Assembly (NCBI RefSeq): GCF_012932365.1
Contig: NZ_JAAIIH010000001.1
Location: forward strand, 558,001-622,000
Direction: 5' to 3'
DNA: 64,000 nucleotides
DNA from: Bifidobacterium moraviense
GTDB taxonomy: Bacteria; Actinomycetota; Actinomycetes; Actinomycetales; Bifidobacteriaceae
Shown: positions 23,366-32,154 of the stretch, piece after piece
How positions within the stretch are numbered: position 1 is the first letter of the stretch
Layout of the letters: the number at the start of each line of letters is the position of its first letter
Notes under the pieces: model-generated
What the model saw: only the letters and a program-made list of their open reading frames with translations
Database searches by the model: none
What the model was told of the DNA's origin: nothing
Program-made: the position numbers and the translations under genes

Positions 23366-23969
23366 CGCCGAACTCCTTTCTCAGCAGTGCCGTCAGCCGG
23401 TAGTAGCGCGCCTTGACGGTGGATTCGCTCTCCCCCGCCGCGGCGGCGATCTGCGCGAAGCTCTGCCCCGCGTAGAGATGGAGCCGGAACGTCTCCTGCA
23501 CGGCCGGATCGCACTGCGCCACGCGTTCCTCGATCCGTGCAAGCAGGTCGCGGCTGATGGCGAGATCGGCCATGTCCGGGATGCGCACGTCCGGCAAGTC
23601 GATTCCCGCAGCGAACGCTTCGCCGTCGTCGGGCCCTCCGGGACCGCCGGTGTCCAGCGACACCGCGGCCGGCCGTGCGCGACGGCGCATGTCGATCACC
23701 TTGTGCGCCGCGATGCGGTACAGCCACGTCGTGAAGGACGCGCGATCGGGATCGTAGGAGGGCAACGACCTGAGGGCCGCGATGAACGACTCCTGCACGA
23801 GGTTCATGGTCTCCTCGCGGTCGCCCACCTGCCGCCAGACGAAGGCGAACAGGCCATCGTAGTGCTCCCGCACCAGCGCGTCGGCGGCTCGCGTGGAACC
23901 GCGCAGGATCCGACGGATCCTGGCCGCGTCTCGATCGCGTCGTCGTGCGTCCGATGCGGAGCCGAACAT
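23355..23969 (-). CDS. ECF-type (sigma-70 family) RNA polymerase sigma factor
   Basis: 204 residues. Region 2 is recognisable as ADALVREHYDGLFAFVWRQVGDREETMNLVQESFIAALRSL with YDPDRASFTTWLYRIAAHKVID (residues ~29-95). Region 4 near the C-terminus contains CDPAVQETFRLHLYAGQSFAQIAAAAGESESTVKARYYRL, a helix-turn-helix. Between them lies a Gly/Asp-rich linker. The ATG at 23969 follows a near-ideal AGGAGG. It heads the membrane protein-ATPase-permease-permease cassette and very likely controls it in response to an envelope signal. The cognate promoter is unproven. Confidence 0.92.
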   Translation of the reverse strand: MFGSASDARRRDRDAARIRRILRGSTRAADALVREHYDGLFAFVWRQVGDREETMNLVQESFIAALRSLPSYDPDRASFTTWLYRIAAHKVIDMRRRARPAAVSLDTGGPGGPDDGEAFAAGIDLPDVRIPDMADLAISRDLLARIEERVAQCDPAVQETFRLHLYAGQSFAQIAAAAGESESTVKARYYRLTALLRKEFGDEA

Positions 23970-24054
23970 GTCACCTCCTTCGCCATGCCGGCCGGTCCGT
24001 GTCGCCATGCGCCGTCGCACTCGGTGCCGGACCGGTTTGCCGTCTCCAGTGAAG

Positions 24055-24083
24055 TATTCGTGGCTCGTGCATGGATAGTTGCA
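24055..24083 (-). promoter_or_regulatory. Candidate ECF sigma-type autoregulated promoter
   Basis: On the minus strand TGCAAC is followed after 17 bases by CGAATA, about 85 bases before the sigma gene start. An AAC-containing -35 and a CG-containing -10 fit ECF promoters in general. The -35 also lies in a GTGCA-N8-TGCAC palindrome, so a repressor site is possible instead. Confidence 0.3.
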
Positions 24084-24123
24084 CGGCGTGTCGCGCTCGT
24101 GCCGGCGTCCCCGGGCATGCGAA

Positions 24124-24153
24124 AGGGGCCGGCTCCTTGCGGAACCGGCCCCT
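24124..24153 (-). terminator. Rho-independent terminator of clpC
   Basis: A 13-bp stem (AGGGGCCGGTTCC and its complement with one G-U pair) and a GCAA tetraloop, followed by a short TTT on the minus strand, 24 bases after the clpC stop codon. Confidence 0.85.
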
Positions 24154-24177
24154 GATCACGGCGTCGTCAGCGCGACG

Positions 24178-26793
24178 TCACTCGCCTGCGGGCTGCGGTG
24201 TCTCGCCGCCATCCGTGGAGGACGACGCGGACGCATCGGCGCCCACCAGCTCGGGCTTGGCGTCGGCGTTCGCGTCGCCTTCGGCAGCGGTCTTGCCGTC
24301 ACCGGCGGCAGCCTCATCGAACTGCTCGCCCCTGAAGGTGAACTCGCCCAGAATGCCCTCGCCCTCGGCGTCCACGACGACCTTCTCGCCGTCCTTGAGC
24401 TCGCCCATGAGGATCTTCTCCGAAATGGCGTCCTCGATGTCGCGCTGGATCACGCGACGCAGCGGACGGGCGCCCAGCAGCGGGTCGAAGCCCTTCTCCG
24501 CGAGCAGGTCCTTGGCCTTGTCCGTGAGCTCGAGCGCCATGTGGCGGTCGAACAGGCGCTTGTTGAGCAGCGACACGTCGAGGTCGACGATCTGGCGCAC
24601 CTGCGGCTCGGTGAGCTGACGGAACACGATGATGTCGTCCAGACGGTTGAGGAACTCGGGGCGGAACTGCTGCTTGAGTTCGGCGCTCACCTGATCCTTC
24701 ATGCGCTGGTAGCTCGACTCGGTGTTGCTGCCCAGCGAGAAGCCGGTGGTGGCCGACTTGGCGATGTCCTTGGAGCCGAGGTTCGTGGTGAGGATGATGA
24801 TGGTGTTCTTGAAGTCCACCTTGCGGCCCTGGCCGTCGGTCAGGTGGCCGTCGTCCAGCACCTGCAGCAGCGTGTTGAAGATGTCCGGGTGGGCCTTCTC
24901 GATCTCGTCGAACAGCACCACGGAGAACGGCTTGCGGCGCACCTTCTCGGTGAGCTCGCCGCCCTCCTCGTAGCCGACGTATCCCGGAGGCGCGCCGAAG
25001 AGGCGCGACGCCTGGTACTTCTCGGAGAACTCGGACATGTCCACGCGGATCAGCGCATCCTCGTCGTCGAACAGGAACTCGGCGAGCGTCTTGGCCAGCT
25101 CGGTCTTGCCCACGCCGGTAGGGCCGGCGAAGATGAACGAGCCGGTGGGGCGCTTCGGGTCCTTGAGGCCCACGCGGGCGCGGCGGATGGAGCGCGACAG
25201 CGCGGCCACGGCCTCGTCCTGGCCGATGATGCGCTTGTGCAGCGCGGCCTCCATGCCCATGAGCTTCTTGGATTCGGCCTGCGTGAGCTTGAACACCGGA
25301 ATGCCCGTGGTGGAGCTGATCACCTGCGCGATCACGTCCTCGTCCACGACCATCTTGACGTCGGACTCGCCTTCGCGCCAGGAGGATTCCTTCTCCTTGC
25401 GCTCGGCCTCCAGCTTCTCCTGCCTGTCGCGCAGCTCGGCGGCCTTCTCGAAGTCCTGGTCCTTGATCGCCTTGTCCTTGTCGTCCGAGACCTTGGCGAT
25501 CTTGGAGTCGAGCTCCTTGAGCTCGGGCGGGGCGGTGAGGCGCTTGATGCGCAGGCGCGCACCGGCCTCGTCGATCAGGTCGATGGCCTTGTCCGGCAGG
25601 TTGCGGTCCTGGATGTAGCGGGCCGACAGCTCCGCCGCGGACTGCAGGGCGCCGTCCGTGATGGTGACGTGGTGATGGTTCTCGTAGCGCTCGCGCAGAC
25701 CCTTGAGGATCTCGATGGTCTCGGCGATCGTCGGCTCGTGCACCTGGATCGGCTGGAAGCGGCGTTCGAGGGCCGCGTCCTTCTCGATGTACTTGCGGTA
25801 CTCGTCCGTGGTGGTGGCGCCGATGGTCTGGAGCTCGCCGCGCGCCAGCATGGGCTTGAGCATGTCGGAGGCGCCCAGCGCGCCGTCCGCGGAGCCCGCG
25901 CCCACGATGGTGTGGATCTCGTCGATGAACAGCACGATGTCGCCGCGCGTCTTGATCTCCTTGAGCACCTTCTTGAGGCGCTCCTCGAAGTCGCCGCGGT
26001 AGCGGGAGCCGGCCACCATGGAGCCGAGGTCCAGCGAGTAGACCTGCTTGCCCTTGAGGGTCTCCGGCACGTCGCCGGCGTTGATCTTCTGCGCGAGCCC
26101 CTCCACGACGGCGGTCTTGCCGACGCCGGGCTCGCCGATGAGCACCGGGTTGTTCTTGGTGCGGCGCGACAGCACGACCATGACGCGCTCGATCTCCTCC
26201 GAGCGGCCGATGACCGGGTCGAGCTTGCCCGCCGCCGCCTCGGCGGTCAGGTTGCGACCGAACTGGTCGAGGATGGCGGAGCCGGTCTGGCTCGCCTTGT
26301 TCTGCACGCCGCCGGCGTTGGCGAGATCGCCCTTGCCGGATTCGGAGCCGGAGCCGGCGTTGCCGCGGATCATGTCGATCGTCGCGGTGCGCAGCTCGCC
26401 CAGATCCACGCCCATCTTGATGAGCACCTGCGTGCCCACGCCCTCGCCCTCGCGGATGAGGCCGAGCAGGATGTGCTCGGTGCCGATGTAGCTGTGGCCC
26501 AGCTGCAGCGCCTCCCTCAGGCTCAGCTCGAGCACCTGCTTGGCGTGCGGCGTGAAGGGAATGTGGCCGTTCGGAGCCGCGTTGCCCTTGCCGATCATCT
26601 CCTCGACCTGCTTGCGGGTGGCGTCGAGCTCCACCCCCTTGGAGGCCAGCGCCTTGGCGGCGACGCCCTCGCCCTCGCGGATCAGACCGAGCAGCAGATG
26701 CTCGGTGCCGATGTAGTTGTGCTGAAGGGCTCGGGCCTCCTCCTGCGCGAGCACGATGACGCGCCGCGCACGGTCGGTAAACCGTTCGAACAT
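24178..26793 (-). CDS. clpC: Clp protease ATP-binding subunit ClpC
   Basis: 871 residues, AAA+ unfoldase that feeds substrates to ClpP. Two N-terminal Clp repeats each contain [22 protein letters not shown] sequence (about 1-150). NBD1 carries [13 protein letters not shown] and [12 protein letters not shown]; a coiled-coil middle/UVR segment follows ([20 protein letters not shown]); NBD2 carries [12 protein letters not shown] and [16 protein letters not shown]. The acidic C-terminal tail ([21 protein letters not shown]) is longer than in Firmicutes. GGAAGGAC precedes the ATG. The intergenic region shared with the divergent stress protein gene holds a palindromic operator candidate. Confidence 0.97.
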   Translation of the reverse strand: MFERFTDRARRVIVLAQEEARALQHNYIGTEHLLLGLIREGEGVAAKALASKGVELDATRKQVEEMIGKGNAAPNGHIPFTPHAKQVLELSLREALQLGHSYIGTEHILLGLIREGEGVGTQVLIKMGVDLGELRTATIDMIRGNAGSGSESGKGDLANAGGVQNKASQTGSAILDQFGRNLTAEAAAGKLDPVIGRSEEIERVMVVLSRRTKNNPVLIGEPGVGKTAVVEGLAQKINAGDVPETLKGKQVYSLDLGSMVAGSRYRGDFEERLKKVLKEIKTRGDIVLFIDEIHTIVGAGSADGALGASDMLKPMLARGELQTIGATTTDEYRKYIEKDAALERRFQPIQVHEPTIAETIEILKGLRERYENHHHVTITDGALQSAAELSARYIQDRNLPDKAIDLIDEAGARLRIKRLTAPPELKELDSKIAKVSDDKDKAIKDQDFEKAAELRDRQEKLEAERKEKESSWREGESDVKMVVDEDVIAQVISSTTGIPVFKLTQAESKKLMGMEAALHKRIIGQDEAVAALSRSIRRARVGLKDPKRPTGSFIFAGPTGVGKTELAKTLAEFLFDDEDALIRVDMSEFSEKYQASRLFGAPPGYVGYEEGGELTEKVRRKPFSVVLFDEIEKAHPDIFNTLLQVLDDGHLTDGQGRKVDFKNTIIILTTNLGSKDIAKSATTGFSLGSNTESSYQRMKDQVSAELKQQFRPEFLNRLDDIIVFRQLTEPQVRQIVDLDVSLLNKRLFDRHMALELTDKAKDLLAEKGFDPLLGARPLRRVIQRDIEDAISEKILMGELKDGEKVVVDAEGEGILGEFTFRGEQFDEAAAGDGKTAAEGDANADAKPELVGADASASSSTDGGETPQPAGE

Positions 26794-26860
26794 GCTTGTC
26801 CTTCCTGTGAAACTCCTCAATACTCTACCGATGCTCGGTGACGTTTATTCGCCGCGTCCG

Positions 26861-26879
26861 TGTGATTGCGCTCACAGCG
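26861..26879. promoter_or_regulatory. Palindromic operator candidate between clpC and the universal stress gene
   Basis: TGTGATTGCGCTCACA (26861-26876) is a perfect TGTGA-N6-TCACA palindrome of the CRP/GlxR type. Overlapping it, CGCTCACAGCG (26869-26879) matches the CGCYNANRGCG core I recall for ClgR, the activator of clp genes in actinobacteria. It sits 68-86 bases from the clpC start and 52-70 bases from the uspA-type start. Confidence 0.55.
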
Positions 26880-26930
26880 GGAAAAAGACCGATATGCTTG
26901 GAACTGTCACACATCTAAGGGAGGTGGACG

Positions 26931-27905
26931 ATGACGCAGTACGAGCACACTGCGAACCGTCTGGCCGACATCGTGGTCGGCGTGGACGGTTCCGACGAGT
27001 CCTTCGCGGCGTTGCGATTCGCATTGAAGGAGGCCGGCATCACCGGCCAGAAGGTGAACGCCGTCTTCGGATGGACGCATTCATGGGACATGGGCGCGGA
27101 GCCTGACAGCGACGAGGCGTGGAACGCGATGCGGCGCGACATCGCCGCGGCGCTGCGTTCGTGGGTCGAGCGCGCGAGCGAGGGCATCGACTTCGACCCG
27201 GACAACCTGGAGCTGACCTCCGTCAAGGCCACGGGCACGTCCGCGCTGCTGCAGATCGGCAGCGACGCCCAGCAGATCGTGGTGGGACGCCGTTCCCTGG
27301 GGCGCGTGGCCCGCTGGTTCCTGGGGTCGCTGTCGGCGTCGCTGGCCGAGGCCTCCAAGTCGCCGGTCACCGTGGTCCGCATCGTGGACGACGAAACGCT
27401 GAACGTCGAGGACAGCATCGCGGACGCGCTGGCGCCCGCCGACGAGCATCCCGCCGAACATCACCGCCAGACGGTCCGTCCGGACCGTCGTCCGGTGGTG
27501 GTGGGCGTGGACGGGTCCCCCACCAGTCGCCATGCGCTGGCGTTCGCGGCGCACGAGGCGCACGTGCACCGCCGTCCGCTGCACGTGATGTTCTGCTGGC
27601 AGCTCAAGGATCTGGGCACGGTGCCGGGATACGAGAACGCGATCGCGCCGATCGACGCCGGGCAGCGCCGCGCCGAGGAGATCGTGCGCCGGACCGTGGA
27701 GCAGGTGCCGATCCCCGACGACGTCGCCGTCGAGACGCACGCCTTCCACATCCCGGCGTCCAAGGGACTGATCAGCGCGTCCCGCTACGCGAGCTGGCTG
27801 GTGGTCGGCTCGCGCGGTCTGTCCGGGCTCGATGCGCACTTCCTGGGCTCGGTTTCCAAGCAGATCGTGAACTTCGCGGAGTGCACGGTCACCGTCGTGC
27901 ACTGA
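26931..27905 (+). CDS. Universal stress protein with two UspA domains
   Basis: 324 residues, two tandem Usp domains. Domain 1 starts LADIVVGVDGSDESFAALRFA (about 10-30) and ends with VVGRRSLGRVARWFLGSLSASLAE; domain 2 starts RPVVVGVDGSPTSRHALAFAA (about 187) and ends with VVGSRGLSGLDAHFLGSVSKQIV. The second end fits the ATP-binding G-2x-G-9x-G-S/T pattern; the first is a partial match. Tandem Usp proteins are common in actinobacteria and act in stress or dormancy. A GGGAGGTGG ribosome-binding site precedes the ATG, and the gene is divergent from clpC, which suggests shared stress control. Confidence 0.92.
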   Translation: MTQYEHTANRLADIVVGVDGSDESFAALRFALKEAGITGQKVNAVFGWTHSWDMGAEPDSDEAWNAMRRDIAAALRSWVERASEGIDFDPDNLELTSVKATGTSALLQIGSDAQQIVVGRRSLGRVARWFLGSLSASLAEASKSPVTVVRIVDDETLNVEDSIADALAPADEHPAEHHRQTVRPDRRPVVVGVDGSPTSRHALAFAAHEAHVHRRPLHVMFCWQLKDLGTVPGYENAIAPIDAGQRRAEEIVRRTVEQVPIPDDVAVETHAFHIPASKGLISASRYASWLVVGSRGLSGLDAHFLGSVSKQIVNFAECTVTVVH

Positions 27906-27951
27906 GCCGTGCGCACGGGTGTGGCGGCGCGTTCCGCACGCCCGTGACGCG

Positions 27952-27990
27952 GATGGGCCCTTCCCGGATCAGTTCCGGGAAGGGCCCATC
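27952..27990. terminator. Bidirectional terminator hairpin
   Basis: A perfect 17-bp stem (GATGGGCCCTTCCCGGA and its complement) with a 5-base loop lies between the convergent universal stress gene and the DUF3027-like gene, 46 and 29 bases from their stops. Confidence 0.85.
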
Positions 27991-28019
27991 CATATGTCCG
28001 TTCGTTCCGCCGTGCGGCG

Positions 28020-29579
28020 CTACTCCTCCGATCCGCGTCCGGCATCATCGGCGGGTTCGTCGCCGGCGGTCTCATCCTCGTCGGCGGATGCGTCCGCGTC
28101 CTCCGCATCGTCCGCCTCGCCCGGTTCGGGCGCGGTCTCGGTCAGATCGACGACGGTCTCCAGCTCCGGGGAGTCCGGAACGGCCGCGTGCTCGGCGATC
28201 TCCTCGTCGGAGGCGTCCTCGTCGGGCACCGTCTGCGCGTCGATGTCCGCGTCCGTGGCCACGTCGTCCTCTTCGGCATCGTCCGTGCCGTCGTCGTCCG
28301 TCCCCGCGGGCGCCACGTCCCCGTCGGTTCCGGCGGTCCCGACGGAACCCTCGCCGGGATCCGTCGCGGCGTCGCCGCCGGCCGCATCGGAGGTTGCCGC
28401 GTCGACCCCGGAGACATCCCCCGCGTCCGCTTCGGCCGGAGCGGACGTCTCCCCGTCCGGCGCCTCGGATCCGTCGCGGACCGGCTCGGCGTCGCCGTGC
28501 CCGACGCCGTCGAGCCCCGTGCCGCCGTTGTCCTCGTCGCCGGTCCCGTCCGTGGGCTCCGTCTCGGGCTCGGGATCGCCGTCCATGCGGGCGAGCTGGT
28601 TGCCCTCGCCCAGTCTTTCGAGCAGCTCGATCTCGCCATGCTCGTCGCGGGGACGCTGCGCCACCACGTCGATGTGCAGGTCGTCGAAGGCGGGCTTGGA
28701 CTGCACCCACAGCCGGCTCGGCTCGGGCGGATCGATCTCGGAGTGCTCGCCGCAGCCGTGGTCGAGCGAGACCACGCGGCCGTCGTCCGGACTCCACTTG
28801 TTGGCGCACACGCCGAACATGAGGTTGAGTTCGCCCTTGAGCGGGATGAAGAACCCGCAGGATTCGCAGGCGAGTCCCCCCGCGGTCTTGGTGGAGAGCG
28901 CCTTCGGGCCGTGCGGGCCCTCGTACCAGCGCTTGGCGGTCTGGGAACGGCCCAGCGGGCTGAGCACGTGGCGACGGGACAGATCAAACTCGCTGATCGC
29001 CTCGGCCATGTCCTCGGGGGACGACGTCGACGCGGCGTCCACCGCATCGGCCCCGGCTCCGCCATCGGTATCCGCATCCGCGGCGGTCTCGTCGGCGGAG
29101 GGAACGGCATCGGGATCCGTCTCGGGGGAACCGCCGTCCGTCCCGGCAACGTCGCGTTCGGCCTGCGCGGCATCGCGTTCGGCCTGCGCAGCGTCGACGA
29201 CGTCGCGCATCTGCGAATCGGTGACGCCCGGTTCCATGCGCGGATCGTCCGGATCGGTGCCGATCGAATCCGTCACCGAAAGATCGGTGGGTTCCAGACG
29301 GTCCTTCCATGGCACCCACTTGGGCGGCATCAGGGCGGCGTCGGTGGGCACGAGCGTGGATTCGTTGACCGTCCAATGGTCGAGCTCCTCGTCGTGGTAC
29401 AGCGTCACCGACCACTGCCAGCCCTCGTAGCCGCGCACCTTCGAGACGAAGCGGAAGTCGGTGACCCCGTCGCCCAGCTCGATGCCGCCGACGAAGTCGC
29501 CGACCTCGGACTCGTTCTCCGCGGTCTCGAACGCGACCGCCTGTGCGATCGCCTGGGGATCGAGCGTCGTATCCGGCAT
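28020..29579 (-). CDS. DUF3027-like protein with long acidic tail
   Basis: 519 residues. The N-terminal ~310 residues match the actinobacterial DUF3027 type by eye: GDGVTDFRFVSKVRGYEGWQWSVTLYHD, TVNESTLVPTDAALMPPKWVPW, and a Cys/His cluster (CESCGFFIPLKGELNLMFGVC, later HGCGEHSEID) that could bind zinc. An Ala/Asp/Glu-rich stretch interrupts the core around residues 140-200. The last ~190 residues are almost only Asp, Glu, Ala, Gly and Thr, so probably disordered. Function is unknown. GAAGGTGG precedes ATG 29577-29579. A cold-shock gene lies 57 bases upstream on the same strand. Confidence 0.75.
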   Translation of the reverse strand: MPDTTLDPQAIAQAVAFETAENESEVGDFVGGIELGDGVTDFRFVSKVRGYEGWQWSVTLYHDEELDHWTVNESTLVPTDAALMPPKWVPWKDRLEPTDLSVTDSIGTDPDDPRMEPGVTDSQMRDVVDAAQAERDAAQAERDVAGTDGGSPETDPDAVPSADETAADADTDGGAGADAVDAASTSSPEDMAEAISEFDLSRRHVLSPLGRSQTAKRWYEGPHGPKALSTKTAGGLACESCGFFIPLKGELNLMFGVCANKWSPDDGRVVSLDHGCGEHSEIDPPEPSRLWVQSKPAFDDLHIDVVAQRPRDEHGEIELLERLGEGNQLARMDGDPEPETEPTDGTGDEDNGGTGLDGVGHGDAEPVRDGSEAPDGETSAPAEADAGDVSGVDAATSDAAGGDAATDPGEGSVGTAGTDGDVAPAGTDDDGTDDAEEDDVATDADIDAQTVPDEDASDEEIAEHAAVPDSPELETVVDLTETAPEPGEADDAEDADASADEDETAGDEPADDAGRGSEE

Positions 29580-29636
29580 CAGCCCACCTTCACGTTCCGT
29601 TGCTTCCATCGCCATCCTCCGCGCCGCCAAGGACGA

Positions 29637-30026
29637 CTATTCCTGCACGTCGAAGTTGTCGGCCACGGCACGCAGCAGCGTGGCCAGCTTCTTCGACTCG
29701 ACCTGCGACGGATAGCGGTGGCGGCGCAGCGTGTTGCCGGCCGAGTCGAGCAGCTTGATGAGGTCCTCGCAGATGGCGGCCATGTCGTCCGGCTTCGGAC
29801 GGGTGGCCTTGACGAGCGACGGCACCGAGGCCGCCACGCTCACGCCCATGGCCTGAGGGCCCTTGCGGCCGTCCACCACGGAGAACTCCACCTTGGTGCC
29901 CTTGCGCAGCGTGGTGACGCCCGCGGGCAGGGCCGCCGACGGCAGGAACACGTCCGCGCCGGAGTCCTCGGCAATGAATCCATATCCCTTGTTGGCATCG
30001 TACCAACGCACACGACCGCTGGGCAT
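29637..30026 (-). CDS. Cold-shock-domain protein with C-terminal extension
   Basis: 129 residues. The cold-shock fold is at the N-terminus: GRVRWYDANKGYGFIAEDSGADVFLP corresponds to RNP1 and RNP2 (KGYGFI, DVFLP). About 65 further residues, predicted helical (KPDDMAAICEDLIKLLDSAG and SKKLATLLRAVADNF), have no counterpart in the usual 67-residue CspA. The cold-shock domain binds single-stranded RNA or DNA. Start ATG 30024-30026 follows GGAGGTTAG. It lies just upstream of the DUF3027-like gene, which suggests an operon. Confidence 0.9.
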   Translation of the reverse strand: MPSGRVRWYDANKGYGFIAEDSGADVFLPSAALPAGVTTLRKGTKVEFSVVDGRKGPQAMGVSVAASVPSLVKATRPKPDDMAAICEDLIKLLDSAGNTLRRHRYPSQVESKKLATLLRAVADNFDVQE

Positions 30027-30142
30027 CGCTAACCTCCACTCGTCACCCGTGCAAGCCCCTGCCTGCTCCTATCAAAACCGGCTATCCAGTATACATCACG
30101 GGCGCTGACAGACCCCGGGCGGGCGGATCGGCCGCGCGGCCG

Positions 30143-32101
30143 TCAGGATTCGGCGCCCGCGCCGGACTCCGCGTTCGCCGTCCCGGCCGTCCCCGTCGTC
30201 TCGGCCGTTCCGCCCGCCGCGGGCGGAAGCTCGCGGACGCGCCCGTCGTGGCCGCGCTCAGCGGAATGCCCCTGCCGCTGCTGGCGGGAGCGCTGCCGGT
30301 CGCCGCTGAGCGACCAGCCGGACTTCTTGCGCATCGGTTGGGTGAGGTCCGCCGGCGGTTCGGACACGGTACCGGTGGGCAGCACGATCGTGAACGTCAG
30401 GCCGCCGCCCGGCGTCTCGGTGGCGCAGATGAGGCCGCGGTGCGCCTTGACCACGGACTGCGCGATGGCCAGGCCCAGACCGGTGCCGCCCTTCTGCCGG
30501 GCGCGCGAGGGGTCGGACGTGTAGAAGCGCTCGAAGATCTGCGGACGCTTGTCCGCCGGCACGCCCGGACCGTGGTCGACGACCTGCACGACGGCGTAGT
30601 CGGTGCCGGAGTTCGTGCCCTGCGAGATCTGCAGCGCCTCGATGAACCGCGACAGCGAGGCGTCGGAGGACGGCATCTTGGCCAGCGCCTGCGGCGTGAT
30701 CGCCGCCGTGCACCTGCCCACGGCCACCTGCACCGGGGAGTCGGCGGGCGTATAACGGTGGAGGTTGCCGACGATGTTCGTGATGACCTGGCGGATGCGC
30801 GAGGAGTCGCCGGTCAGGCGGACCTCGGGCAGGGGGCCGCGCGTGAAGGCGAGGCACGCCACCTTGGGCGCGTCCGCGTCTCCGCCGTGCGGCGTCATCA
30901 TGGCCAGCGTCACGCCGCCGGTCATGATCGTGCGCTCCGGATCGAGCGCGTGGAGGTCCTCGGTGGCGTCCGCCACCACGGACGTGAGGTTGACCTGCTG
31001 CGTCAGATCGATGCCGCGTCCCTCGTCGAGTCTGGCGAGCGAGAGCAGGTCCTCGACGAGCACGGTCATGCGGGTGGACGACTTCTCGATGTGCTCGATG
31101 GCCTCGTCGGCGCGCTCCACGGCGCCGGGATAGTCGCGCTGCATCTTGTACAGCTCGGCGTAGCCGTGGATGGCGGCGAGCGGCGTGCGCAGCTCGTGGC
31201 TCGCGTCGGAGACGAACCGCTTCATCTTCTCCGTGGTCGCCTCCTGCTCGTGGAAGCTCGATTCGATGCGCGAGAGCATGGCGTTGAGCGAGGCGGACAG
31301 CGAGCCGACCTCGGTGTTCTCCGGGAGGTCGGGCACGCGCTGGCTCAGGTCGCCGGCGGCGATCTTGGCCGCGGTCTTCTCGATGTGCTTGAGCGGCTTG
31401 AACGTGTGCTGCACCACCAGCGAGCCGGCGCTGACGCCGAGCACGATGATCGCCACGCTCATCATCAGGCAGTATTCGGTGATGGTCTGGACGGTGGAGA
31501 TCTGGTCGCCCATCGACAGTCCGATGTAGAAGATGCCGGAGGTGCCGGCCGCGTCGTTCTTCCACTTGCCCGCCACCACGCGCCACGGGGCCTGCGCGCT
31601 GGCGATGACCTCGCGCTGCTCGTTGGTGAGCGTGTCCTTGCCGGCGTTGCGCAGCGACTCGGGCATGTCGACGTAGGCGGGGGCGCTGAACGGCCTGTTC
31701 AGCGTGACGTTGCCCATCTGCCCGGACGCGGGCAGCAGCGGCGTGGAGACGATGTCGTACTTGAGCAGCGGGATGGACTCCACCGGCACCGACTCGTTGT
31801 TGGAGCCGGTCGCGGTGAGGATCTCGTTGTTGGCGTCGCGCATCTGCACGAAGAAGCTCGAGGCGCCCAGCGAGTTGGCCGGCACCTGCTGGCTGAGCTT
31901 GTCGGCGTTGGACAGCACCATCTGCATCTGGCTGGTCAGCTGGTTGTCCAGGCGGTCGACCAGATACCCCGCCACCATCTGGCGGATGGCGAACGTCATG
32001 GTCCCGCATCCCACGAACAGCAGGGCGAAGATGATGACGACGAGCTTCGTGCTCAGCGGAATGCGGTCGAAATGACCGTTCGGACGAATGGCCTTCGCCA
32101 T
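30143..32101 (-). CDS. Membrane sensor histidine kinase
   Basis: 652 residues. Membrane segment 1 (about 20-41), an extracytoplasmic sensor of ~170 residues, membrane segment 2 (YCLMMSVAIIVLGVSAGSLVV), HAMP (TFKPLKHIEKTAAKIAAGDL), then a dimerisation helix with phospho-acceptor His in VSDASHELRTPLAAIHGYAEL. The ATPase part has N-box NIVGNLHRYTP, G1 VVDHGPGVP and G2 GTGLGLAIAQ, with a ~35-residue insert between N and G1 boxes. The C-terminal tail is basic then Ala/Glu/Thr-rich. It lies 53 bases after its response regulator gene. The start at 32101 has GGAAGGAG; ATG 32122 is an alternative. Signal unknown. Confidence 0.93.
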   Translation of the reverse strand: MAKAIRPNGHFDRIPLSTKLVVIIFALLFVGCGTMTFAIRQMVAGYLVDRLDNQLTSQMQMVLSNADKLSQQVPANSLGASSFFVQMRDANNEILTATGSNNESVPVESIPLLKYDIVSTPLLPASGQMGNVTLNRPFSAPAYVDMPESLRNAGKDTLTNEQREVIASAQAPWRVVAGKWKNDAAGTSGIFYIGLSMGDQISTVQTITEYCLMMSVAIIVLGVSAGSLVVQHTFKPLKHIEKTAAKIAAGDLSQRVPDLPENTEVGSLSASLNAMLSRIESSFHEQEATTEKMKRFVSDASHELRTPLAAIHGYAELYKMQRDYPGAVERADEAIEHIEKSSTRMTVLVEDLLSLARLDEGRGIDLTQQVNLTSVVADATEDLHALDPERTIMTGGVTLAMMTPHGGDADAPKVACLAFTRGPLPEVRLTGDSSRIRQVITNIVGNLHRYTPADSPVQVAVGRCTAAITPQALAKMPSSDASLSRFIEALQISQGTNSGTDYAVVQVVDHGPGVPADKRPQIFERFYTSDPSRARQKGGTGLGLAIAQSVVKAHRGLICATETPGGGLTFTIVLPTGTVSEPPADLTQPMRKKSGWSLSGDRQRSRQQRQGHSAERGHDGRVRELPPAAGGTAETTGTAGTANAESGAGAES

Positions 32102-32154
32102 GGCGCGCGGACTCCTTCCCATCACCACGTGCAACGTCTGCCGGCGCGCCGGCG

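Noticed and set aside
24079..26841. A 920-residue plus-strand frame over clpC
   Set aside because: Mirror of the clpC coding strand; clpC is beyond doubt.
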